From contig CAINVY010000011.1 of NCBI GenBank assembly GCA_903854335.1, positions 67,007-101,264 on the forward strand: DNA of 34,258 nt. The letters are read 5' to 3'. Both the position numbers and the translations under genes were made by a program. Shown here piece after piece: positions 15,775 through 22,655 of the stretch. Origin of the DNA: an uncultured Candidatus Peregrinibacteria bacterium. GTDB taxonomy: Bacteria > Patescibacteriota > Gracilibacteria > Peribacterales > Peribacteraceae. The notes under the pieces are model-generated. The model ran no database searches and was not told the DNA's origin. It saw only the letters and a list, made by a program, of their open reading frames with translations. Every line of letters starts with the position of its first letter. Positions within the stretch are counted from its first letter, which is position 1.

Positions 15775-15784
15775 AGTGTATCAT
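15775..15784. promoter_or_regulatory. Overlapping divergent -10 boxes, hmgA and GHMP kinase
   Basis: Plus strand TATCAT at 15779-15784 ends 6 bases before the kinase ATG at 15791. Minus strand TACACT at 15775-15780 ends 7 bases before the hmgA ATG at 15767. The two boxes share two base pairs, so polymerases could not occupy both at once. No convincing -35 is seen on either side. Confidence 0.5.
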
Positions 15785-15790
15785 CATTCT

Positions 15791-16762
15791 ATGACGGATT
15801 GCGCCACCGCATCGGCACCAGGGAAGCTCATGCTCATGGGCGAGTATGCGGTATTGCATGGGGAACCTTGCATCGTCACTGCGGTCTCCGCACGTATGCG
15901 AGTAACGGTGCGACGCACGGAGACCGATGACTTGGTCTTGCATGCGGAAGATGTAGGGTTGATGAATTTTTGTAAACCGATTCAGCAACTCGGAGTAGGT
16001 AATATTTCTAAAGCCACTGTATTTGTGGAAACCTCCCTTCGAAACTTTCGCGAAGCCTATCCGTTTGACGGTGGACTGATTGTTGAAACGTCTTCGGAAT
16101 TTCCCGCGACCCTCGGCTTCGGATCATCCTCCGCGATTACCGTGGCGATCATTGCGGCTCTCTCTTCACTCCTTAAAGTTTGTCTTACGGACCGTCAAAT
16201 TTTCGATCTTTCTTACAAGACAGTTTTGGATGTGCAGAAGAAAGGTTCGGGATTCGATGTCGCAGCAGCGGTGTACGGTGGCACGCTCCTCTTCACTTCC
16301 GGTGGTACCGTGATTGAGCCCATCGATGTTTCACCTTTTCCGCTTATTGTTGGTTATACGGCAATCAAGGCGGATACGGTGACACTCATTGATGCTGTAG
16401 GGAAGAGTGAGGATGAAAATCCAAGTGAAGTACATTCGATATTCGAAAAGATTGGCGCGCTTGTTCTTCGTGGGCGATCAGCGATGGAGGATGCAGACTG
16501 GCGCACACTTGGCACTCTCTTCAATCACAATCAGATGTTGCTCACTGCACTCGGAGTCAGTCATCCAAAACTCGATACTATGATGCTCGCCGCGTGCGAC
16601 GCGGGCGCGCTTGGAGCAAAACTCTCTGGTGCGGGTGGTGGTGACTGCATGATTGCAGTTGCAGAAGCTAACTCGATGGAAATAGTAAAGAAAGCTATTG
16701 CATCAGCTGGTGGTCAGATCATTCCTGTCACTTTCTCCGCGTTGGGCGTCACGCTACACTGA
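15791..16762 (+). CDS. GHMP kinase of the mevalonate pathway, phosphomevalonate kinase favoured
   Basis: A 323-residue GHMP kinase: Lys12 and Glu18 in APGKLMLMGEYAVLHG, the ATP loop LGFGSSSA (108-115), and the C-terminal KLSGAGGGDC (277-286). Two details favour phosphomevalonate kinase. The motif around Asp156 is GSGFDVAAAVYGG, as in ERG8-type enzymes, rather than the P-S-G-(I/V)-D of mevalonate kinases; and GGGDC is typical of phosphomevalonate kinases. Against this, the stretch NHNQMLLTALGVSHPKLD is mevalonate-kinase-like. A second GHMP kinase at 17743-18543 has the mevalonate kinase signature, so the two steps are probably split this way. The ATG at 15791 has a TATCAT box exactly 6 bases upstream. 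It is followed by the decarboxylase after 6 bases. Confidence 0.75.
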   Translation: MTDCATASAPGKLMLMGEYAVLHGEPCIVTAVSARMRVTVRRTETDDLVLHAEDVGLMNFCKPIQQLGVGNISKATVFVETSLRNFREAYPFDGGLIVETSSEFPATLGFGSSSAITVAIIAALSSLLKVCLTDRQIFDLSYKTVLDVQKKGSGFDVAAAVYGGTLLFTSGGTVIEPIDVSPFPLIVGYTAIKADTVTLIDAVGKSEDENPSEVHSIFEKIGALVLRGRSAMEDADWRTLGTLFNHNQMLLTALGVSHPKLDTMMLAACDAGALGAKLSGAGGGDCMIAVAEANSMEIVKKAIASAGGQIIPVTFSALGVTLH

Positions 16763-16768
16763 ACTTTC

Positions 16769-17746
16769 ATGAGGAAGATAGCTACAGCGACGGCCCCTGC
16801 GAACATTGCTTTTGTGAAATACATGGGCCGTAAGGATGATGTGTTGCGACTGCCTGATAATGGAAGTATCTCCATGAACTTAAGTGGCATCTTCTCAACG
16901 ACAACGGTTGAATTCCTACCCTCACTTTCTCAGGATGACATTCTTATCGATGGAGAGGGAAGAGTGAATGAGATTGCTCGTGTTGTTGCTCATCTTGATA
17001 GGGTTCGCGAGCTTGCTTCTTTTTCGGATCGAGCCAAAGTTGTCAGCGCGAATAACTTCTCGATCGGGACAGGTCTTTCATCCTCTTCCTCGGGATTTGC
17101 AGCCCTGACGGTCGCCGCATGCGCTGCCGCAGGACTAAAATCTTCGCAGAAACAATTATCGATTCTCGCTCGCCAAGGTTCCGGTTCTGCCTGCCGATCT
17201 ATTCCTGATGGCTTCGTCGAGTGGTTGGATGGATCGTCAAATGATACCTCCTACGCGTCTTCGATCTTTCCTCCTGACTATTGGGATATTGTGGACGTCG
17301 TTGCGATGGTGAGCACCGAGCGCAAGGAGATTGGGAGTTCTCAGGCGCATGAACGCGTGCGCTCAGGTCCGTATTATGTGTCTCGCATTGCACGCATGCC
17401 TGCAAAAATTCGTCAGTGTAAGGAGATTCTCGCTGCGAAGGACTTCACCGCTTTCGGCCAATTCCTCGAGGAGGAAGCTCTCGATCTCCATGCGCTTTTT
17501 ATGAGTGCGGGCATCGTGTATCTCACGCCGGAGAGTCTGCGCTTGATTCGACTCGTCCCCATAATTCGCAAGAGGGGGATCGAAGCGTACTTTACGCTCA
17601 ATACGGGCCAAGATGTGCATATGTTTTGCCGGAGCAGGGACGCAGTAGAGCTAAAACCCGTTCTCGAGAGCCTCGGTTGGGTACGCAAAGTCGTTGTTAA
17701 TACCCCCGCGAAGGGTGCTTCCCTCATCGCTGAACATCTCTTCTAG
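16769..17746 (+). CDS. mvaD: Diphosphomevalonate decarboxylase family protein
   Basis: Expected to convert mevalonate 5-diphosphate, ATP-dependently, to isopentenyl diphosphate. The 325-residue protein has the family's APANIAFVKYMG start (usually KYWGK), a TGLSSSSSGFAALTVAA ATP loop and the signature GSGSACRSIPDGFVEW at 137-152. The region that normally reads FTMDAGPNV, with the catalytic Asp, reads FTLNTGQDV, placing Asn278 where the catalytic Asp should be; Asp282 lies nearby. The enzyme may therefore be a variant with altered chemistry or substrate. Its stop codon and that of the convergent kinase are the same CTAG palindrome at 17743-17746. Family membership is sure; the precise reaction less so. 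Confidence 0.82.
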   Translation: MRKIATATAPANIAFVKYMGRKDDVLRLPDNGSISMNLSGIFSTTTVEFLPSLSQDDILIDGEGRVNEIARVVAHLDRVRELASFSDRAKVVSANNFSIGTGLSSSSSGFAALTVAACAAAGLKSSQKQLSILARQGSGSACRSIPDGFVEWLDGSSNDTSYASSIFPPDYWDIVDVVAMVSTERKEIGSSQAHERVRSGPYYVSRIARMPAKIRQCKEILAAKDFTAFGQFLEEEALDLHALFMSAGIVYLTPESLRLIRLVPIIRKRGIEAYFTLNTGQDVHMFCRSRDAVELKPVLESLGWVRKVVVNTPAKGASLIAEHLF

Positions 17747-18543
17747 GGTTTAAGAGCGAGCACCATCCCGCCACCTCCGGTTTTTCCTCCTGCGCCGATC
17801 ACCTTCGCCGCGCCTCCTTTTGCTTCGATCTGTGCGATCAGTTCCTGCACTGCAGAAGGAACGATGCCGAGGATGACTTGTGCGCGATGATGGTCACGGA
17901 AGATGGCGAGAGGATCTTCTCCTCCTAGCAGTCGGTTCGTGCACGCTCCAATGCTCTTGAGAGCGTCTGCGATGGCGGGTTCCTGAGAGCGGCTGCGTAT
18001 CCATGATACGAGTTCGACCGTCGATTCATGCGGGTTTCCCGTATCGATAAACGTTCCATGTGCAAGAAAATCTAAGTCGAGCATTGCTGTAGAGGACGCG
18101 GCTCCTCTCTGAAAACGCAGGGGTTGATTGTCCCAGATGACGGCGAAATCAATGCCGCTATTGCCTGGATTCACGACATCTTCGATCGCACGCGCTTCAT
18201 CTTCGCAGTCATTTCCAAGCAAGCAGCGGCACGTTGCGATGACGAACGCGGTCGATGATCCCATGCCTTTGCCGAGCGGAATATCCGAATGGACATGGAG
18301 TATTCCGGGCAGTGTTCCCGACGTTTCCTCGCAGAGAGAGACGACCCTTTGAGCGTATCTTTGCCACGTTCCATCCTCCTTGATTTGCGGCCAGTCGATG
18401 CGCAGATTTGTTGCGTCCGCTTGTTCTTCGTATGTTGCAAATACACATTGTGATGACGGAACGGCAATGCCCGGATACCCGAAGAGGACGGCGTACTCGC
18501 CGCTCAGGATGATCTTCCCCGGTGCGTTCGTTTCCCTGTTCAT
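17743..18543 (-). CDS. GHMP kinase, probable mevalonate kinase
   Basis: Probably phosphorylates mevalonate at the 5-hydroxyl. The 266-residue protein is short for the family. It has Lys10 and Glu16 (APGKIILSGEYAVLFG), the ATP loop PLGKGMGSSTA and the mevalonate kinase-type motif GNSGIDFAV with catalytic Asp132. FIDTGNPHESTVELV matches the family's D-T-G...S-T segment. The C-terminal glycine loop is unusual, GAGGKTGGGGM instead of TGAGGGGC. The start overlaps the uppS stop by 4 bases, so translation is coupled in an idi-uppS-kinase operon. It overlaps the convergent mvaD by 4 bases. Confidence 0.78.
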   Translation of the reverse strand: MNRETNAPGKIILSGEYAVLFGYPGIAVPSSQCVFATYEEQADATNLRIDWPQIKEDGTWQRYAQRVVSLCEETSGTLPGILHVHSDIPLGKGMGSSTAFVIATCRCLLGNDCEDEARAIEDVVNPGNSGIDFAVIWDNQPLRFQRGAASSTAMLDLDFLAHGTFIDTGNPHESTVELVSWIRSRSQEPAIADALKSIGACTNRLLGGEDPLAIFRDHHRAQVILGIVPSAVQELIAQIEAKGGAAKVIGAGGKTGGGGMVLALKP

Positions 18544-19220
18544 GATCCGAAGCGTCGTGCGCGGGCGGAAAAATCATTCACGGACTTCGCGAGATCATCC
18601 GTTGTGAAGTCGGGGAAGAAGGTATCGACGAACGCCCACTCGGCGTACGCGCTCTGCCAGAGAAAGAAGTTGCTCGTTCGCTGCTCGCCTGAGGTACGAA
18701 TGACGAGATCGAGATCCGGAAGTTCGGGGTGGTCGAGGTGCGAACGCAGAGATTCTTCCGTTGCTTCTCTATCTTTCAATTTCCCAATCGCACGAAGGAT
18801 TTCATCTTTCCCTCCGTAATCGACGGCGAGGTTCAGCGTGAATTCCGTCTGATCCTTCGTTTCCTCGGTAACGTCTTCCAGGAGTGTGGCGAGTGTCGCC
18901 GGAATTCGATCGCGTCGCCCCGAATGCAGGAGCCTGGTCTTCTCTTTCAGGAACCCTTTGCGTTCCTGTCGAAGGTATTCTTCGAGGAGTCGCATGAGAT
19001 GATCCACTTCTTCGCGGTCGCGTTTCCAATTCTCGGTCGAGAAGCACCAGACCGTGAGCGTCCCGACGCGCGGATCGCGGCGACACCACTCCGTGAGCGT
19101 GCGGAAATTCTCCACGGCTTTCTCGTGCCCGTTCCAAGGTTTCAGTAGGTGCTTCGCTGCCCAGCGTCGGTTGCCGTCGGGGATGATGGCGATGTGCAGC
19201 GGATCGGAAGGAGAGGTCAT
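18540..19220 (-). CDS. uppS: Undecaprenyl diphosphate synthase (cis-prenyltransferase)
   Basis: Adds isopentenyl units in cis to an allylic diphosphate to make the lipid carrier for wall synthesis. The 226-residue protein has the catalytic motif IIPDGNRRWA (Asp15), WCFSTENWKR, and the C-terminal DLVIRTSGEQRTSNFFLWQ and AEWAF that bind diphosphate and form the dimer contact. The wording PDGNRR rather than MDGNGR is a common variant. It is the second gene of the idi-uppS-kinase operon, 18 bases after idi. No trans-prenyltransferase for the farnesyl or geranylgeranyl primer is in this window. Confidence 0.93.
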   Translation of the reverse strand: MTSPSDPLHIAIIPDGNRRWAAKHLLKPWNGHEKAVENFRTLTEWCRRDPRVGTLTVWCFSTENWKRDREEVDHLMRLLEEYLRQERKGFLKEKTRLLHSGRRDRIPATLATLLEDVTEETKDQTEFTLNLAVDYGGKDEILRAIGKLKDREATEESLRSHLDHPELPDLDLVIRTSGEQRTSNFFLWQSAYAEWAFVDTFFPDFTTDDLAKSVNDFSARARRFGS

Positions 19221-19238
19221 GGAAGGGGGAGAAGAGTC

Positions 19239-19763
19239 TTATTCTGCACTCTTTCGGAGAATGATTGCCAACCCGAGGTGAAACCACGGGGCGTACGAGA
19301 GGGGATGCAGCTTCATATCTTTCTGGAGATCTGTGAGCGAGATCCATTTCCACTCCGCGACTTCCGCGGGGTCGGGCGTGACGATTTCGGGGACGGCCTT
19401 TCCGAGGAGGATCGTGTCGTACTCGTACTCGACGCCGTGATCTTCATCTTCCGCGCGGTACACGAAAGAGGAGGCTTCGTAGAGTTTGCAGGTGAATCCC
19501 ATCTCTTCGAGGAGTCGCTTTCCACCCGCTTCCTCGGGCTTTTCGCCTCTCTGCAGATGACTGCAGCAGGTGTTTGCCCAGACGAGAGGCCACAGCTGCT
19601 TCTTCGCGCTTCGTTTCTGGATCAACAGCTCGGCTGTTTCTTGATTGAAGACGTAGACGGAGAAGGCGCGATGGAGGAGTCCTTTTCCCGCATGCGCTTT
19701 CTCTCTATCCGCTTCGCCGAGGATCGTTCCGTTTTCGTCGGTGAGGAGTACGGAAGAGGCCAT
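19239..19763 (-). CDS. idi: Isopentenyl-diphosphate isomerase, type 1
   Basis: Interconverts isopentenyl and dimethylallyl diphosphate, required for organisms that use the mevalonate route. The 174-residue Nudix-fold protein has the catalytic Cys67 in VWANTCCSHL and the acidic EYEYD motif that carries the catalytic Glu. GKGLLHRAFSVYVFN at the start of the core also matches type 1 enzymes, and LLIQKRSAKKQLWPL follows it. It is the first gene of the minus-strand idi-uppS-kinase operon. The ATG at 19763 has no Shine-Dalgarno. A TTGGGC/TATAGG pair about 50 bases further upstream is a weak promoter candidate. Confidence 0.93.
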   Translation of the reverse strand: MASSVLLTDENGTILGEADREKAHAGKGLLHRAFSVYVFNQETAELLIQKRSAKKQLWPLVWANTCCSHLQRGEKPEEAGGKRLLEEMGFTCKLYEASSFVYRAEDEDHGVEYEYDTILLGKAVPEIVTPDPAEVAEWKWISLTDLQKDMKLHPLSYAPWFHLGLAIILRKSAE

Positions 19764-19927
19764 GGTGAGCCAGTAGCATGCAGCAGGCGGGACGGTGGCG
19801 CAATCTTCAATACACCTTCCCTATATGTGCCTACACCGGGGGCCCAATGCCGATCTTCCGCCATAATCGTTTTGATTTCTTGCTGTTTAGAAATAATGCG
19901 TTCGACAGAGAGAATACGAAGAGTTGG

Positions 19928-20524
19928 CTACTGTTGAACGTTTCCATCGGCAGAACGAATTATCCTATCCGATCGTTTTTGTTTTTCCCTTAGAAACTGT
20001 GCACGGCGACACCACTGTTCAATTGTGAGCTCAATTCCATGTGATATGTTCATTTCAGATGCAATCACCTTCCAATTGGGAGTGCCTGCGTAGGGTTGCC
20101 TTGTATGAAGTTTGGTTGAGGCTAGCTCCAGGAGCTTCGCATCAATTCGATCGTTCCAGTTGAATATCTGTCTCATTTTTTTCGCACTTTGACGCGCCTC
20201 GTCTGTGAGGTTTGTCGGTCTTTTCCCTAAAACATCTCTCTTTATTTTCTTCCTCAGCGTTAGTTCTAGCGAAGCTTTGCAGACCCGAATTACGATGGCC
20301 ATCCGCACTGCCTGTGTCGTTGCACCTAGTTTTTCTAATGCATCAGCTTCGGTTATTGCGATGGACAGGAATTTCTCCCTTTGAATGCGTTTTCCTGTGA
20401 TTGCTGCGAGCAAAGCGGGATGATTGCTTGTAATGAGTGTGGCAATCGAGTCCGCTTTCTTGATAGCCAGTATTTGGTTACCCGAAAGAGCGCGATTTGC
20501 GGAAGTGTTTATTTCATTGATCAT
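19928..20524 (-). CDS. Hypothetical protein with possible Myb-like C-terminal domain
   Basis: A 198-residue basic, mainly helical protein. I recognise no named family. The C-terminal third has a spacing reminiscent of Myb/SANT helix-turn-helix domains: FNWNDRIDAKLLELA, then PNWKVIASEM, then LTIEQWCRRAQFL, with the tryptophans at plausible positions. DNA binding is therefore a guess. The ATG at 20524 is only 6 bases after a -10-like box, giving a leaderless mRNA. It lies between idi and tRNA-Gly. The 164-base gap to idi (19764-19927) shows no gene. Confidence 0.6.
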   Translation of the reverse strand: MINEINTSANRALSGNQILAIKKADSIATLITSNHPALLAAITGKRIQREKFLSIAITEADALEKLGATTQAVRMAIVIRVCKASLELTLRKKIKRDVLGKRPTNLTDEARQSAKKMRQIFNWNDRIDAKLLELASTKLHTRQPYAGTPNWKVIASEMNISHGIELTIEQWCRRAQFLREKQKRSDRIIRSADGNVQQ

Positions 20525-20530
20525 GTATAT

Positions 20531-20558
20531 AATTTACTATAAAACAGCAATTAGTCAA
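20531..20558 (-). promoter_or_regulatory. Putative leaderless promoter of the 20524 gene
   Basis: Minus strand TTGACT (20558-20553), a 16-base spacer and TAAATT (20536-20531). The -10 box ends 6 bases before the ATG at 20524. It lies directly downstream of the tRNA-Gly gene. Confidence 0.45.
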
Positions 20559-20566
20559 TCATTCAG

Positions 20567-20641
20567 TGGAGCGGGCGAGCGGAATCGAACCGCCCTTCCC
20601 AGCTTGGAAGGCTGGTGTAATAGCCACTATACGACGCCCGC
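20567..20641 (-). tRNA. tRNA-Gly (anticodon TCC), CCA encoded
   Basis: Minus strand. The acceptor stem GCGGGCG pairs with CGCCCGC, followed by discriminator T and an encoded CCA (20569-20567). The anticodon stem-loop CAGCC-TTCCAAG-CTG shows anticodon TCC in a TTCCAA loop. The T loop is TTCGATT. The T and acceptor stems pair fully, with one G-T pair in the T stem. It reads glycine GGA/GGG codons. It lies between yidD and the 20524 gene. Confidence 0.96.
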
Positions 20642-20685
20642 GATGGAGTGAAGAATCTACTTCCGTGAGTATAGGGAGATCTGTG

Positions 20686-20982
20686 TTATCTGTGAAGCTC
20701 CTGTACGGCGAGGGAATGGAGCTTTTCGTCGCTCGGTCGTGTGAAAGGATTGCAGGTGAGGATGCGTTTGATCGCGAGGAGGGAGCCGATCACGAGCCCC
20801 TTGCTTCGCAGCACCTCGATCGCATACTGCGAGCAGGTCGGTTCGTGACGACAGTATCCGACTGTCCAGAGGTGACGAAGCGGACCGTGGTCCGGCGAGA
20901 GCATGCGCTGGTAGACGGTGATCAGTCCGATGACGACGCCGAGCGGAAACGCGGAGATGGAATCGAAGAAATCTTGCACCAT
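20686..20982 (-). CDS. yidD: Membrane protein insertion efficiency factor YidD
   Basis: A small membrane-associated protein that helps YidC insert inner-membrane proteins. The 98-residue product contains the family core YQRMLSPDHGPLR, the Cys-containing YCRHEPTCSQYAIEVL, and LAIKRILTCNPF. An N-terminal hydrophobic or amphipathic segment (FPLGVVIGLITVY) precedes it. The ATG at 20982 is preferred to a GTG at 21006. Unlike in many bacteria it is not next to rnpA or yidC here. The tRNA-Gly gene is 44 bases downstream on the same strand. Confidence 0.9.
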   Translation of the reverse strand: MVQDFFDSISAFPLGVVIGLITVYQRMLSPDHGPLRHLWTVGYCRHEPTCSQYAIEVLRSKGLVIGSLLAIKRILTCNPFTRPSDEKLHSLAVQELHR

Positions 20983-21054
20983 GAAATGCTGGAATGGTAA
21001 TTGCACCTATTCTACAGGCCTTGTACGCTCTCAAGGAATCTTTCTCTCCACTTT

Positions 21055-21324
21055 ATGTTGCCGCTGACTTCCGGAGACGTTCTCATGTTCCTTCTCATTC
21101 TCCTGTCGGTCCTCGGTATCGTCGTTCTCTACAATCTACTCTTCGTTGTGGTGAATTTGCGAAGCGTGCTCAAGCGGGTGAATCGTCTCGTGACACAGGT
21201 GGAAGAGTGCGTTCTGAAGCCAATCGCCATTATGGATCACGTGTTCTCTGCAGTCATGGAGATCTTCGATGCGAAGAAAAAGAAGCACGAGAAGCACGGT
21301 TTCGATAAGCGTAATATCAAATAA
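21055..21324 (+). CDS. Small membrane protein, DUF948-like
   Basis: An 89-residue protein with one long N-terminal transmembrane segment (FLLILLSVLGIVVLYNLLFVV) followed by an amphipathic helical part (LRSVLKRVNRLVTQVEECV) and a Lys-rich tail (DAKKKKHEKHG). This layout resembles DUF948-type small membrane proteins, but the match is by shape only. The ATG at 21055 starts just before the membrane segment; the longer frame from 21001 has no advantage. It is followed 7 bases later by another small membrane protein, so the two likely work together. Confidence 0.65.
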   Translation: MLPLTSGDVLMFLLILLSVLGIVVLYNLLFVVVNLRSVLKRVNRLVTQVEECVLKPIAIMDHVFSAVMEIFDAKKKKHEKHGFDKRNIK

Positions 21325-21331
21325 TTTTCTC

Positions 21332-21631
21332 ATGTCTTCCGACAAACCTTCCGTGCGCGGCGACGAAGCATTGCGGAAAACAATGCTGCGCCTCGATGCG
21401 ACGATACGGACATTTACCGCGGAGCAGCAGAAAGCACTGAAGCTTGAATCAAGTTTTCTCTATTCTTTTTTCAAGGGAATCGCGAGCGGACTCGGTGTGC
21501 TCGTTGCAGTATCCATCATTGTTCCGATCGCCATCGCGATGATGCGCAGCGTCAATTGGGTGCCGATCATTGGCAAATTTGTGGCGCAGGTGACACAGCA
21601 AATCGAACAGGTTCAAAGCGCGAAGAACTGA
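21332..21631 (+). CDS. Small membrane protein, DUF5665-like
   Basis: A 99-residue protein with a soluble helical start and a hydrophobic C-terminal half. The stretch FFKGIASGLGVLVAVSIIV and the later RSVNWVPIIGKFVAQV fit the DUF5665 family pattern as I know it; no function is known for that family. The ATG at 21332 follows the previous small membrane gene by 7 bases, and an AATAAT box ends exactly 6 bases before it. It converges with the hypothetical gene at 21637. Confidence 0.65.
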   Translation: MSSDKPSVRGDEALRKTMLRLDATIRTFTAEQQKALKLESSFLYSFFKGIASGLGVLVAVSIIVPIAIAMMRSVNWVPIIGKFVAQVTQQIEQVQSAKN

Positions 21632-21636
21632 TCTAC

Positions 21637-22128
21637 TCAAATGATTTCCTGATGATCGATGAACACGCGGATGAAGAGCCGTCGAATCACTTCGATGGAT
21701 GATTCGAGGAGTTCTGCCAAGAGCGCATTGAGGCGGCGGATGCGTGCGTAGAATTCGTTGATGCGAAAGGCGCTTCCGGGTGCGGAAGAATGCGAAGCGC
21801 GATTCGCGAGCCGTGCCAAATCATTCACTTCCTTCTGGATGTGACTCTTTAATTTCCTCTGCATGACTGCGGATTCGGGAAGGTCGGCGATGGCCTTATC
21901 GCGCGCAGTTTGTCCGGGTGTTTTCGTTCCTGTTCTCGATGCTTGTCCGCCGGATCCCAAATCTCCGGAGCGATCCTCTCCCGTCTTTTCACTCACACGC
22001 GCATCCAAATTCTCGAAGCTCTCGAGCAGCATCGTGAGCTCTTTGAGTTTCGAAGGCTGACTCACCACCAATTTGCCCGTCTCAATCGAGACAGGGGACG
22101 GTCCATGCTCTGGTGCAACGGTCGTCAT
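21637..22128 (-). CDS. Hypothetical helical protein (163 aa)
   Basis: A soluble protein with no recognised domain. Residues about 22-50 and 90-160 are helical and may form coiled coils (RINEFYARIRRLNALLAELL). They are separated by a Gly/Ser/Thr-rich linker (GDLGSGGQASRTGTKTPGQT). The ATG at 22128 is used rather than a TTG at 22131 because the promoter -10 box ends 7 bases before it. It converges with the DUF5665-like gene, leaving 5 bases. Confidence 0.6.
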   Translation of the reverse strand: MTTVAPEHGPSPVSIETGKLVVSQPSKLKELTMLLESFENLDARVSEKTGEDRSGDLGSGGQASRTGTKTPGQTARDKAIADLPESAVMQRKLKSHIQKEVNDLARLANRASHSSAPGSAFRINEFYARIRRLNALLAELLESSIEVIRRLFIRVFIDHQEII

Positions 22129-22135
22129 CAACTTT

Positions 22136-22164
22136 ATTTTCTCTTATTCTGGCCAAAAAGTCAA
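22136..22164 (-). promoter_or_regulatory. Promoter of the 22128 gene
   Basis: Minus strand TTGACT (22164-22159), a 17-base spacer and GAAAAT (22141-22136), ending 7 bases before the ATG at 22128. A leaderless transcript is expected. Confidence 0.5.
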
Positions 22165-22244
22165 TTTGGCTTGTCCCACGATTACTTCACTGACGGAAGG
22201 TGCGTGTGCTTCCTTTGCGGATATTTCCGTACTACGCTTTCGCC

Positions 22245-22577
22245 ATGGAAGAGCGCACGATTTTCCATCGCATACGAGACAAGGAGATTCCTGCAGATAT
22301 ACTTTTTGAGGATGACGAAGTGCTCGCCTTTCGAGACATCCATCCGAAGGCGCAGACCCATCTCCTCTTCATTCCGAAACATTTCGTCGCGTCTATCGCG
22401 GATATCACTCCTGAGACGGTGCATATTCCGGGAATGCTCATTTTGAAGGCACAGGAGTTTGCCAGGGAGAAGGGGATTTCGGGCTATCGTCTCACGTTCC
22501 ACGTCGGAAAGGAGGGTGGTCAGGAGGTGATGTACCTGCACCTTCATTTCCTGAGCGATCAGAAAATCGCTTCCTAA
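22245..22577 (+). CDS. HIT-family nucleotide-binding protein, variant motif
   Basis: A 110-residue histidine-triad protein of the HINT branch, which hydrolyses phosphoramidates of adenosine nucleotides. It begins with the family-typical TIFHRIRDKEIPADILFEDD, then AFRDIHPKAQTHLLFIPKHF. The triad, normally H-x-H-x-H, reads MYLHLHFLS: the first His is Tyr, while the middle (nucleophilic) and last His remain. The protein also lacks the usual glycine-rich residues after the triad and ends in SDQKIAS. The ATG at 22245 is chosen from the family start; upstream residues in frame are not conserved. Confidence 0.88.
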   Translation: MEERTIFHRIRDKEIPADILFEDDEVLAFRDIHPKAQTHLLFIPKHFVASIADITPETVHIPGMLILKAQEFAREKGISGYRLTFHVGKEGGQEVMYLHLHFLSDQKIAS

Positions 22578-22602
22578 TGCGTTTTCAACGAGAAAATCGT
22601 GT

Positions 22603-22631
22603 TTGAATGCTTTCGGTAAATATTGTATAAT
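22603..22631 (+). promoter_or_regulatory. Sigma-70-type promoter of the 22656 gene
   Basis: TTGAAT at 22603-22608, a 17-base spacer and a perfect TATAAT at 22626-22631. The expected start near 22638 gives a leader of about 18 bases. Confidence 0.75.
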
Positions 22632-22655
22632 ATACGTAACATCCACATCCAACCT

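Noticed and set aside
19622-19864. Minus-strand ORF overlapping the idi start
   Set aside because: It enters idi out of frame and has no independent support; the 164-base gap before idi is more likely non-coding.
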